Positions 33,138 to 40,057 of a DNA stretch of 40,057 nucleotides are shown one piece after another. The DNA lies in contig NZ_KV757711.1 of assembly GCF_001712795.1 (NCBI RefSeq), positions 2,084 to 42,140 on the forward strand, in the 5' to 3' direction. The notes below the pieces were generated by a model that saw only the letters and a list, made by a program, of their open reading frames with translations, ran no database searches and had not been told where the DNA came from. Numbering within the stretch: position 1 is the stretch's first letter; the number at the start of each line of letters is the position of its first letter. Position numbers and translations under genes: made by a program. This DNA comes from Nostoc sp. KVJ20 (lineage in GTDB: Bacteria; Cyanobacteriota; Cyanobacteriia; Cyanobacteriales; Nostocaceae).

Positions 33138-34817
33138 ATGCCTGAAAGTAAATCAAAGTTTCTCATTCCTGCTATTGGTGCTGCTGTAGTTGTTGTAGCA
33201 GGAAGTATAGCGATTTATACGTATTTTAAAGGCCCATCAGGAAGTAGTTCAGACGCTTTAGGTAGCGCTAAAGTAGTACCTTCAACAGCGTTGATGGCAA
33301 CTTATATTACTACTGACACTGAAGCTTGGGCAAAATTACAGCAGTTTGGCACTCCAGAAGCACAAAAATTAGTGGCAAAAAATCTGGAAAATTTCAATAA
33401 GCAAATGTTCAGTGACGGTAACGTTTCTTATGAAAAAGACATAAAGCCTTGGGCTGGTGGTGTCATGATTGCTGTATTGCCGCCAAATCCTGTGAAACCT
33501 GCACAGTTCAACGTCCCCTCTGGGGCACCTAATGTACCAACAAATTTACAGCAGGAACAGAATATCCTGATAGTGGTAGGAATTAAAGACAAGCTGAGTG
33601 CCTTGAATTTTGCTAACAAATTGAAGTCACAAAAAGGGGTGAAATTCCAGGAATCTGACTATCAAGGTCAAAAAATTGTCGAAACTACAGAAAATGGTAA
33701 GCCGACTTATAGCGTAGTTTTAAATAATAGTCACTTAGTATTAGCGCCTGAAAAACAAGCTGTAGAAAAGGCAATTGACACTTTTAAGGGACAGTCTTCT
33801 TTTGCTAGTAAAGAAGGTGCAAGTAACATTCTTAAAGGAGTGGATGTCAAAAATAGCCTTGCCCAAATTTATGTACCAGACTATGCAGCGATGGTACAGC
33901 AATTAGCAGCCGGAAATCCCCAGGTAAAGCAGTTACCTCCACAAACCTTGACACAACTGAAGCAGATAAAATCTGTGGTGGCGGGTGTTGGTGTTGATGA
34001 TGCAGGAGTGCGGGTAAAAGCGATCGCTAATTTAGATCCGCAACTAAATAAATTTCAGTATCAATCAAGTCCTGGGAATATAGTCGGGAAATTTCCCACT
34101 GATACCTTTGCTTTAATTAGCGGAAATGGCATTAGCCGTGGCTGGGAAACGCTAGTAGAACAGTCAAAAGATTATCCAGAAATGAAGCAAGGTCTTGAAC
34201 AGGTGCGAGGACAACTGAAATTTGTCAATATAGACCTGGATAAGGATATTTTTGGCTGGATGAATGGGGAATTTGCCTTTGGTGCGATTCCATCAAATCA
34301 AGGAGTATTAGCGAGTGTTGGTTTTGGGGGTGCTTTAGTATTTGATACTAGCGATCGCAAAACTGCCGAAGCCACCTTAACAAAATTGGATACCCTCGCC
34401 AAAACCCAACAAATTAACGTAGCTAACAGAAATATCGGTGGTAAAGACGTAACTGAATGGCAAATCCCCCAACAAGGAGCTTTATTGGCACATGGTTGGC
34501 TGGATCAAGATACCGTATTTGTAGCTGTTGGTGGCCCTGTTGCTGACGCAGTTGCCAATAGCAAGAATCCATCTCTCGACAATAGCGATGCCTTCAAAGC
34601 CGTTACTGCTTCTTTGCAAAAGCCCAACGGTGGTTATTTTTACCTAGATATGGATAAAACTAAAACTGTACCCCTGATTAATAGTTTTATCTCGTCTAAC
34701 CCCGATACCATAACCATCCTGAGTTCTGTTCGTGGTATTGGTTTTACCTCTACTAGCCCTGATAAATCTACCAGTGAATTGGAGATGTTGTTAGCTCTCA
34801 AGCCTACTGCCAAATAG
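33138..34817 (+). CDS. DUF3352-domain protein with N-terminal membrane anchor
   Basis: The 559-residue protein begins with a short basic stretch and one hydrophobic helix (about 9-29, LIPAIGAAVVVVAGSIAIYTYF). A low-complexity linker and a long soluble part follow. It matches the cyanobacterial DUF3352 family: VPSTALMATYITTDTEAWAKLQQFGTPEAQKL near the start, KDIKPWAGGVMIAVLP, later FPTDTFALISGNGISRGWETL, and GGYFYLDMDKT near the end. It is probably anchored with the large domain in the periplasm or lumen. GAGGA precedes the ATG. The function of the family is unknown. It appears to be transcribed alone. Confidence 0.85.
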   Translation: MPESKSKFLIPAIGAAVVVVAGSIAIYTYFKGPSGSSSDALGSAKVVPSTALMATYITTDTEAWAKLQQFGTPEAQKLVAKNLENFNKQMFSDGNVSYEKDIKPWAGGVMIAVLPPNPVKPAQFNVPSGAPNVPTNLQQEQNILIVVGIKDKLSALNFANKLKSQKGVKFQESDYQGQKIVETTENGKPTYSVVLNNSHLVLAPEKQAVEKAIDTFKGQSSFASKEGASNILKGVDVKNSLAQIYVPDYAAMVQQLAAGNPQVKQLPPQTLTQLKQIKSVVAGVGVDDAGVRVKAIANLDPQLNKFQYQSSPGNIVGKFPTDTFALISGNGISRGWETLVEQSKDYPEMKQGLEQVRGQLKFVNIDLDKDIFGWMNGEFAFGAIPSNQGVLASVGFGGALVFDTSDRKTAEATLTKLDTLAKTQQINVANRNIGGKDVTEWQIPQQGALLAHGWLDQDTVFVAVGGPVADAVANSKNPSLDNSDAFKAVTASLQKPNGGYFYLDMDKTKTVPLINSFISSNPDTITILSSVRGIGFTSTSPDKSTSELEMLLALKPTAK

Positions 34818-34947
34818 GGTATTGGGCATGGGGCATGGGGCATTGGGAATGGGTTATTTCCTTGTCCCCCTTGTCCCCCTTGTCTCTCTTCTCCCCCTTG
34901 CCCCCTGCCCCCTGCCCCCCTGCTTCTTCCTCATCTCCCCACTCCAC
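34818..34947. repeat. Low-complexity G/C-run spacer
   Basis: Contains GGGCATGGGGCATGGGGCATT followed by C-rich (CTTGTCCCC)n and (CCCCCTG)n words. This composition is typical of spacers in these genomes; no terminator with a clean stem is seen. Confidence 0.6.
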
Positions 34948-35382
34948 TCACAAAACTTGATTATTCCGAGATTCTAATGTTTGGTTGAGCCTATCCAAAG
35001 CACCAGTCAGTCTTTCCTGAGCTGCAAGCTTAGGATCTGATAATGGAGATTGAATCGGAACATCCTCTTGTCTCTTGAGTTTTTGCAAAGCGCGAATTGC
35101 TACAAATAAGATGAAAGCAATGATTAAAAAGTCCAGGATTGCGCCGAGAAACTGACCGATCGCAATCCCTGGTCCGATAGTGATTGTTCTCCAGTCTTTA
35201 CCAGTCACACTGATTAAGGGGTTAATCAATGGCATAATCACATCCTCAACAAAGGCGGTGATAACCCGACTAAAAGCAGTACCGATGATGACTGCGATCG
35301 CTAAGTCAACTACACTGCCTTTGAGGGCAAATTCTTGAAAATCTCTTAAAAAGCCACTTGCACTTCTTCTTGCTCTTGCCAT
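34948..35382 (-). CDS. mscL: Large-conductance mechanosensitive channel
   Basis: A 144-residue MscL. The N-terminal amphipathic helix and TM1 read GFLRDFQEFALKGSVVDLAIAVIIGTAFSRVITAFVEDVIMPLI. A periplasmic loop (PLISVTGKDWRTITIGPG), TM2 (IGQFLGAILDFLIIAFILFVAIRAL) and a C-terminal helix (AAQERLTGALDRLNQTLESR) follow. It opens under membrane tension to release solutes on osmotic downshock. The open frame continues 41 codons upstream, to 35505. I chose the ATG at 35382 because MARARRSASGFLRDF gives the normal family length and the upstream residues have no counterpart. It is divergent from the methyltransferase gene, with 131 bp between starts. Confidence 0.93.
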   Translation of the reverse strand: MARARRSASGFLRDFQEFALKGSVVDLAIAVIIGTAFSRVITAFVEDVIMPLINPLISVTGKDWRTITIGPGIAIGQFLGAILDFLIIAFILFVAIRALQKLKRQEDVPIQSPLSDPKLAAQERLTGALDRLNQTLESRNNQVL

Positions 35383-35513
35383 ACTTGAGACTGAATAAGT
35401 TAGTTGTAGTCTTTTTTTTATATGACATTTGCCTTTGTGCCCTCTCTGTTGAGATAGATTTTGTCCAGCAACTATGTCATAAGTAAAAAAGGCTGTTAAA
35501 TGCAAATTGATTT

Positions 35514-36437
35514 ATGACTGCTGCTGTAAACACTAATCCTGGTTTCGCTTCCCGCTTGGTAAATGGCATATTGGCAATCCAGCCTTTAGCTAACCTAGCC
35601 AAGCATCAAGCTAGACAAATGATGATTAAACGTGCCGAGAGAATTGGTGTACCTTGGACGCAAGAAGTCGAAACACTACAGGCGCGTGATTGGAAAGCTG
35701 ATTTAACTCAAGTAGAAAATCCTCAGCTTTCCTATCCCGATTATTACGTCACCTCATTTCATGCCTACGAAACTGGAAATCTGAGTTGGCAAGCCGCTTT
35801 TGAGGTAGAACCTGCTGCTTACGCTGTCCACGCTAAGATTTGGCAGGACGCTGAAGAAGCGCAAGGCGATCCCATGCTGCGCCAAAGCTACCACAATATC
35901 CTGAAAAGTCAAATTCCTAATGAGCCGCAAGACATCTTAGATGTAGGGTGTAGTGTGGGCTTGAGTAGTTTTGCTCTACAAGCAGTTTATCCCCATACCA
36001 AAATTACAGGCTTGGACTTATCTCCCTACTTTTTAGCCGTTGCCAATTACCGCGCTGGGCAACGCCAAGCTCAAATAAACTGGCTTCATGCCCAAGCTGA
36101 ATCTACTGGGCTACCTGATGCCTCGTTTGATTTAGTTTCCATTTTCCTGATGTGCCACGAGTTACCCCAATCGGCAACCCGACAGATTTTAGCTGAAATG
36201 CGGCGCGTGCTGCGTCCAGGTGGCTACTTAGCAATCATGGATATGAATCCTAAATCTGAAGTTTACAAGAAAATGCCAGCCTACATTTTGACTTTGCTCA
36301 AAAGTACTGAACCGTATTTAGATGAATATTTTGCTTTGGACATTGAGCAAGCTATTGTTGAGGCGGGTTTCCAAACTCCCACTATCACCAACAATACCCA
36401 CCGTCACCGCACAGTGATTGCTCAGGTGAGTGGTTGA
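35514..36437 (+). CDS. Class I SAM-dependent methyltransferase
   Basis: The 307-residue protein has a UbiE/Methyltransf_11-type Rossmann domain from about 140 to 265. Motif I is DILDVGCSVGLSS, motif II ITGLDLSPYFLAVA, then LHAQAESTGLPDASFDLVSIFLMCHEL (acidic loop and motif IV) and MRRVLRPGGYLAIMD. The N-terminal 130 residues (with KHQARQMMIKRAERIGVPW and a YYVTSFHAYETGNLSWQAAFE stretch) are not a known domain to me but look typical of cyanobacterial homologues. The substrate is unknown. The last 8 bp overlap the GTG start of the PrsW-type gene, so the two are probably translated from one mRNA. Confidence 0.88.
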   Translation: MTAAVNTNPGFASRLVNGILAIQPLANLAKHQARQMMIKRAERIGVPWTQEVETLQARDWKADLTQVENPQLSYPDYYVTSFHAYETGNLSWQAAFEVEPAAYAVHAKIWQDAEEAQGDPMLRQSYHNILKSQIPNEPQDILDVGCSVGLSSFALQAVYPHTKITGLDLSPYFLAVANYRAGQRQAQINWLHAQAESTGLPDASFDLVSIFLMCHELPQSATRQILAEMRRVLRPGGYLAIMDMNPKSEVYKKMPAYILTLLKSTEPYLDEYFALDIEQAIVEAGFQTPTITNNTHRHRTVIAQVSG

Positions 36438-37425
36438 TTCATCTCTACTGTTGTGGGCAGCAATACCACCCTTGCTGCTGCTAGGCTACTACTACTTGCG
36501 GGTGCCATTTGCCCCACCTTTGTTAAAGTTACTAATGTTCTTTATCATCGGGGCAATATCTGGTATTTTAGCCCTTAGCCTCGAATGGATTTTTGAAATT
36601 GTAGCTAACTGGGTTTCAGACTGGTATCACATCGATCTATGTCTACCGCCAAGCCGATGCGCGTCTACGCTTTTTGGTGTGGCGTTGCGGCAGCTTATAG
36701 AAGTAGGCCCAATTGAAGAAGGCTGCAAGTTGGCTGCGGTTGTTGTCCCAACCTACTATCTGCAACGCAGGTATCGATTACTTGCATCTACGGTTTTCCT
36801 CTTCACCATAGCCGTTACTCTTGGATTCACTGCCGAAGAAAACTGGATTTACCTTTTTCATGGTACAGCATCAATTCTTGACCGTACTATCGGTACGCCA
36901 GTTCACGCGATGTTCTCTGCACCTTGGGGATACGCATTAGGAATTTATATTTCTTCCCACACTCGGTTAAATCGAGACAAGAAGTTCATTTTTCGGGCTT
37001 GGCTAAATTCTGTAATATGTCATGCCCTAGTTAATGTCCTATCTATTGCTTGGGGTTACTCATTACCCCTACGTTTCCTGAGTTATGGTTTCTTTCCATT
37101 TCTGTTGTGGATGTTTTGGCGACTGGAACAATTACTGCGAAAAGTGCAAGGTAAACCTGTAATTACCCTAATTTCAGACCGTACAATCCAACGCCGTTAT
37201 TGGCAGAGGAGTTTAGTACTTTTTGCCCTTATGCTGGGTGGAAATGCTATTTTTGGTCTGTTTCTCTTAGCCAGGAAAATTAGTCCTTTGAGTCCGTCAA
37301 AGCTTTTTGACACTTATATTTTGTGGTTTATATTTAGTCGCTGTTTACTAAATCTCTTTTTTGGAGTTTTAGCTTGGGGCATTTATCGCTATTTGCGACA
37401 TTCCGCCCGTCGTCGATATTTTTAA
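36430..37425 (+). CDS. PrsW-family intramembrane metalloprotease
   Basis: This 331-residue protein has about eight membrane helices and the PrsW/CAAX-like protease motifs: the EExxK-type PIEEGCKLAAVV (about 95-106), FTAEENWIYL (about 137-146), and histidines in TPVHAMFSAPWGY and NSVICHALVNV. Relatives in Bacillus cleave anti-sigma factors within the membrane. The start is GTG, overlapping the preceding methyltransferase gene by 8 bp, which suggests translational coupling. No anti-sigma factor or sigma gene is nearby, so the target is unknown. Confidence 0.88.
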   Translation: MVDSSLLLWAAIPPLLLLGYYYLRVPFAPPLLKLLMFFIIGAISGILALSLEWIFEIVANWVSDWYHIDLCLPPSRCASTLFGVALRQLIEVGPIEEGCKLAAVVVPTYYLQRRYRLLASTVFLFTIAVTLGFTAEENWIYLFHGTASILDRTIGTPVHAMFSAPWGYALGIYISSHTRLNRDKKFIFRAWLNSVICHALVNVLSIAWGYSLPLRFLSYGFFPFLLWMFWRLEQLLRKVQGKPVITLISDRTIQRRYWQRSLVLFALMLGGNAIFGLFLLARKISPLSPSKLFDTYILWFIFSRCLLNLFFGVLAWGIYRYLRHSARRRYF

Positions 37426-37457
37426 AATATGATTTAGGAAAAGGCTAGGGGGTTTCT

Positions 37458-37673
37458 ATGCAAACAACTCCAGTGCGTTGGATGACTGCTGGCCTACAGC
37501 TATTTGCTAGCGATTCTCATTCCAAGACACTTCGTGAACACAGAAATCGCTATGAGATTATTAATCCAGAACTATTTATGACCTTGAATACCGAGTTTAG
37601 GAAAAGCACCAAAAGAGACATATTCAGAAACGTCACAGCCGAGCCAAGCGACAGTGACGCTTCTGATGGATAA
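37458..37673 (+). CDS. Small hypothetical protein (71 aa)
   Basis: I recognise no family. The protein is soluble, with a basic middle (HSKTLREHRNRYEIINPELF) and an acidic end (SDSDASDG). AGGGGG lies about 5 nt before the ATG, and the gene is 32 bp after the PrsW-type gene on the same strand, both of which favour a real gene. It could also be chance; there is no tandem repeat character. Confidence 0.45.
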   Translation: MQTTPVRWMTAGLQLFASDSHSKTLREHRNRYEIINPELFMTLNTEFRKSTKRDIFRNVTAEPSDSDASDG

Positions 37674-37709
37674 CCTAGAATCGAAAATTCAAAATTCAAA
37701 ATTTATAAA

Positions 37710-37781
<72 letters not shown>

Positions 37782-37925
37782 CCACTCACGATTTATAATC
37801 TTAGGGCTAAAAATAGTATTTGGCAAGTACTTTCGCCAATATTTTTTTTAGATGCTTAATTTATATAACTTTTGCAGCCAAAATCCATTCAGGAACTTAA
37901 GCAGAGACTCTTAAATACTAAATAT

Positions 37926-38477
37926 TCACTGTAATCCCATTCGTAATTCAGCCAGACGTTGCCGCGCTTTAGCATCAATCGCATTAGCTAAAAACCTACT
38001 CTTAGATTGTTTGCGCGTATGATACTTTTGTCGCATCCGGCAGACGGTAGCTTCCACTTCACCACAGAGTTGTTGTGCCGACAACCATTCAGCCCCATAC
38101 CCTTGTATCATCAACTGCTGTGCCCGATCTGATGTAGCAACAATTACACGAGAAATCAAAGATTGAGCTATTTGCTGGCGAAAAGAAGCGCAGGATTTTT
38201 CAATATAAGTATCTGCTGTTTGCCCAAAATCAGTGTAATAAACAGATAAAAGCTCAGTAATAATTTCTTTATTACTAGAGGTGTTCTGATATTGGGCATC
38301 AAAAACTATCTGAGTTGTGTAACCTTGAAACGCACTGTAACCGGTCATTGCTTCCACAAGTTCGCCCCGTGCAGCCTCTAATCCAACACTATCACGCGTT
38401 TTTTTAAGGCAAGGCCAAGCGCCTATTATATTGTAGCCGTCCACTAACAAAACGGCTTGGAGTAAGGAACGGGGCAT
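37926..38477 (-). CDS. NYN-domain (YacP/Rae1-like) ribonuclease
   Basis: The 183-residue protein is of the YacP-like NYN family, a PIN-type nuclease fold. It starts LLVDGYNIIGAWP with the first catalytic aspartate, and has IVFDAQYQN, the acidic TDFGQTADTYIEK motif and VIVATSDRAQQ with another catalytic acid. Bacillus Rae1 cleaves mRNA in the ribosomal A site, and plastid and cyanobacterial homologues are widespread; the substrate here is unproven. The C-terminal basic segment (about 145-183, KYHTRKQSKSRFLANAIDAKARQRLAELRMG) may bind RNA. It lies 144 bp beyond the tRNA-Asn 5' end. The gene is monocistronic. Confidence 0.88.
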   Translation of the reverse strand: MPRSLLQAVLLVDGYNIIGAWPCLKKTRDSVGLEAARGELVEAMTGYSAFQGYTTQIVFDAQYQNTSSNKEIITELLSVYYTDFGQTADTYIEKSCASFRQQIAQSLISRVIVATSDRAQQLMIQGYGAEWLSAQQLCGEVEATVCRMRQKYHTRKQSKSRFLANAIDAKARQRLAELRMGLQ

Positions 38478-38625
38478 GGTTTTTAATCACAATTTTCTAG
38501 AGTTAACAAAATTCATTCATAAGTTTTATAATAATTGATGCATTGTCTGTAACACTATGCTACACAGAATAAAAAATACGGCAGCCTCACAAAACTCAAA
38601 CCTCAGACAGACGCACAAACTTAAA

Positions 38626-38652
38626 AACGCGCCTTTTAAATAAAGGCGCGTT
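38626..38652 (-). terminator. Terminator after the CbiO-like gene
   Basis: AACGCGCCTTT and AAAGGCGCGTT form an 11-bp GC-rich stem. On the minus strand the stem is followed by a run of five T (GCGCGTTTTTAAG). It lies 87 nt after the stop of the ABC ATPase gene. Confidence 0.75.
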
Positions 38653-38701
38653 GCAGTTCTTTTTTAGTAGTATTTAGGAGTGCTAAGTACAATGAATTTT
38701 A

Positions 38702-38737
38702 CTTACTCAGCACTCAGCACTCGTTACTCAGCACTCA
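38702..38737. repeat. ACTCAGC heptamer repeat
   Basis: About five imperfect heptamer units (CTTACTCAGCACTCAGCACTC, then GTTACTCAGCACTCA) lie directly at the 3' end of the CbiO-like gene, of the same type as the repeat inside the aminopeptidase gene. Confidence 0.65.
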
Positions 38738-38738
38738 A

Positions 38739-39416
38739 TTAAGAGGCTTCGCTGTGTACCTCCATCAGACGTTGTTTAAGGCGTTCAGCTTCACCTCTAT
38801 CCACCAGAGAGCCTTTTTCTAGCAAAAAAGCGCCGTCACAGTAATTTAACTCATCTAATCGATGTGTCACCCACAGGGCTGTAATACCTCGACTTTTGAC
38901 AAGGCGGCGAACACCAGCAACTAAATCCAACTGGCTATCTGGATCTAGTAAGGCAGTGGGTTCATCTAATAATAAGACTTCACAGCGGCGGGCGATCGCA
39001 CCTGCGATCGCTACTCGCTGTTTCTGTCCTCCAGAGAGTGCATAGATAGGGCGTCGTTGGAGGGTAAGCAAATTCACCGCCCCTAGCGCCTCCTCAACTC
39101 TTGCTCTGGTAGCAGCAGGTGGCAACTTTTCTTCCACCAATCCAAAAGCCACATCAGCACCAACAGTTGGCATCACTAGTTGATGATCTGGATTTTGGAA
39201 AACAAAGCCAACGGGGTGTAAAACCCTAATTTCGCCAGATTCAGGAGCTAATAACCCCGCCAGCAGTTTCAGTAACGTAGATTTTCCGCTGCCATTTGTA
39301 CCCAAGAGCATCCAAAACTCACCCTTGGGTACTTCTAAAGAGCAAGATTTGATAACTTTCTCTCCATTAGGCCAACTGAAATTTAAATCCTTGACCTCAA
39401 TGCCCACTTGAGCCAT
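38739..39416 (-). CDS. CbiO/ECF-type ABC transporter ATPase
   Basis: The 225-residue protein has Walker A GTNGSGKST (about 39-47), a Q-loop FVFQNPDHQLVMPTVGADVAFGL, typical of energy-coupling-factor (CbiO/EcfA) ATPases, signature LSGGQKQRVAIAGAI, Walker B VLLLDEPTALLD and H-loop VTHRLDEL. ECF ATPases power vitamin or metal uptake together with EcfT and an S-component. Related plastid proteins (ABCI10/11) are known. No EcfT gene is nearby. It lies 13 bp after the UPF0367-like gene, in one transcript, and is followed by a terminator. The transported substrate is unknown. Confidence 0.9.
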   Translation of the reverse strand: MAQVGIEVKDLNFSWPNGEKVIKSCSLEVPKGEFWMLLGTNGSGKSTLLKLLAGLLAPESGEIRVLHPVGFVFQNPDHQLVMPTVGADVAFGLVEEKLPPAATRARVEEALGAVNLLTLQRRPIYALSGGQKQRVAIAGAIARRCEVLLLDEPTALLDPDSQLDLVAGVRRLVKSRGITALWVTHRLDELNYCDGAFLLEKGSLVDRGEAERLKQRLMEVHSEAS

Positions 39417-39429
39417 TTGTCAACCTTGG

Positions 39430-39702
39430 TTACTCAGCAGCTACAGCGAAAAAGCCTGGTGGTCTTCCACCACCAGGGGTTGTACCATCTTTCTGAACAA
39501 TCTGCACCCCAGAAATTTCACTAGCGCGGACAGCAATTTTTTTCTCTGTCTTGCCCTCGCACTTGAGTTCTACGATGTCAGGGTTCCCAGAACGGATTGC
39601 TGCCAAAATTAGCTGATAGACAGCCTCAGCATCCTCTGCTGACTTACGTTGTACTGAGATCGGGAAAGCAGTGTTTCTGATGCTTAAATCGATGGTAAAC
39701 AT
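39430..39702 (-). CDS. UPF0367-like conserved cyanobacterial protein
   Basis: The 90-residue protein begins FTIDLSIRNTAFPISVQRKSAEDAEAVYQLI and ends in a glycine- and proline-rich tail (GTTPGGGRPPGFFAVAAE). From memory this resembles the UPF0367 family found only in cyanobacteria and plastid-bearing lineages; I cannot confirm it without a search. It is small, soluble and of unknown function. It is the first gene of a two-gene unit with the CbiO-like ATPase. Confidence 0.7.
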   Translation of the reverse strand: MFTIDLSIRNTAFPISVQRKSAEDAEAVYQLILAAIRSGNPDIVELKCEGKTEKKIAVRASEISGVQIVQKDGTTPGGGRPPGFFAVAAE

Positions 39703-39931
39703 TTAGCAATAATCAAATTTAACTGTGGACTCATTTTAGCGTCAGCTGACTGATTCTAGGGAAATGGGGATTGGGGATTGGGATTAGGGGAGAGGTAACA
39801 GGTGATAGGGAATAATCTGTTACCTGTAACCTATTCCCTTCTTGTCTTCCCACCTCAATCTCAATCAAAAATTAATTTTTATGACAAAAGCACTAGAAAA
39901 ATTAGCGATTTACACCTAATATGATTAAAGG

Positions 39932-39949
39932 TGTGTAAAAAATTGTAAA
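39932..39949 (-). promoter_or_regulatory. HLR1-like (RpaB) site
   Basis: On the minus strand the sequence TTTACAATTTTTTACACA matches the HLR1 consensus (G/T)TTACA(T/A)2-N2-(G/T)TTACA(T/A)2 at all but one fixed position. RpaB binds such sites at light-responsive photosynthesis genes. It is 56 bp upstream of the TATAAT box, a place compatible with activation. Confidence 0.45.
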
Positions 39950-40004
39950 CTTGGTTAACAACCTGGTTAACTTTCTGCATATAGAAGGCTTTTATTGAGC
40001 CATC

Positions 40005-40010
40005 TATAAT
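40005..40010 (+). promoter_or_regulatory. -10 box TATAAT of the next gene
   Basis: A consensus -10 hexamer lies 43 bp before the ATG at 40054. No good -35 element is found 16 to 18 bp upstream, which fits an activator-dependent promoter. Confidence 0.45.
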
Positions 40011-40053
40011 ACAGATACAACCTGTACTTATAAACATTTGGAGATTTGCTCTC

Positions 40054-40057
40054 ATGA
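40054..40057 (+). CDS. Start codon of a gene cut by the window end
   Basis: An ATG at 40054 is preceded by GGAGA about 9 nt upstream, with a -10 box and an HLR1-like site further up. Only one codon is present, so the product cannot be named; the regulatory sites suggest a light-responsive gene. Confidence 0.45.

Larger units (their letters stand above)
39703..40053. other. Divergent promoter region at window edge
   Basis: No gene is seen in these 351 bp. The region has a GTCAGCTGAC palindrome (about 39741-39750), an inverted AGGTAACAG / CTGTTACCT pair (39793-39801 and 39817-39825), an HLR1-like site, a direct repeat TGGTTAAC (39952-39959 and 39964-39971), and a TATAAT box at 40005-40010 serving the gene that starts at 40054. 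Confidence 0.6.

Noticed and set aside
35383..35505. 41-codon upstream extension of mscL
   Set aside because: The extension has no counterpart in MscL proteins, and the internal ATG gives the normal length.

Overview
The window looks like chromosomal DNA from a filamentous, Nostoc-type (order Nostocales) cyanobacterium. The grounds are many HIP1 octamers (GCGATCGC) in coding and non-coding DNA, heptanucleotide tandem repeats (TAAGTAA, ACTCAGC, AAATGAC types), several small palindromic or MITE-like elements, an intein-bearing dnaB beside rplI, and protein families largely confined to cyanobacteria (DUF3352, TIGR03792, Npun_R2821/R2823-type glycosyltransferases, a UPF0367-like protein). Species cannot be fixed from the sequence alone.

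Layout. 1-3136: a TpsB/ShlB-type outer-membrane transporter gene, then a repeat-rich spacer with a 154-bp MITE-like element and a terminator-like hairpin. 3137-7745: a PLP-dependent histidine-decarboxylase-like gene with an NtcA-type site upstream, convergent with a 1127-residue APC permease-PAS-GGDEF-EAL fusion. 8080-11710: an orphan ParA-type ATPase, a 2TM-domain protein, a heptamer-repeat hairpin region, a TIGR03792-type protein, a phasin-like coiled-coil protein and an exported FKBP isomerase. 11852-16858 (minus): dnaB carrying two inteins (504 and 184 aa), rplI and gloB.

17263-26906 (plus): a 9.6-kb glycan assembly and export cluster of seven glycosyltransferase genes around one MsbA-like ABC exporter. 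The genes are two GT-B family 4-like enzymes, one GT10/fucosyltransferase-like enzyme, one GT8-like enzyme and three tandem paralogous GT-A enzymes. The exporter has an unexpected C-terminal pair of HisKA-like helical hairpins, the first with an intact H-box and the second with the histidine lost. From 19447 onward the genes are 3 to 35 bp apart, so this part is very probably one transcript. A plausible reading is assembly of a lipid-linked or secreted oligosaccharide and its flipping across the inner membrane, with the HisKA module as a docking or phosphoacceptor site. The product is not identifiable from sequence.

26907-32587: nested MITE-like repeats, then ubiB-like kinase plus a small membrane protein gene, and an M1 aminopeptidase with HEAT repeats whose coding sequence contains an in-frame heptamer repeat. 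33138-37673: DUF3352 protein, mscL, a SAM methyltransferase overlapping a PrsW-type intramembrane protease, and a small ORF. 37710-39702 (minus): tRNA-Asn(GTT), a NYN-domain nuclease, a CbiO-like ATPase and a UPF0367-like protein. The window ends exactly at the start codon of another plus-strand gene, preceded by an HLR1-like (RpaB) site and a TATAAT box.

The most novel items are the ABC exporter-HisKA fusion inside the glycosyltransferase operon and the APC permease-PAS-GGDEF-EAL transceptor-like protein next to a decarboxylase with a deletion beside its PLP lysine. The double-intein dnaB is also worth attention.
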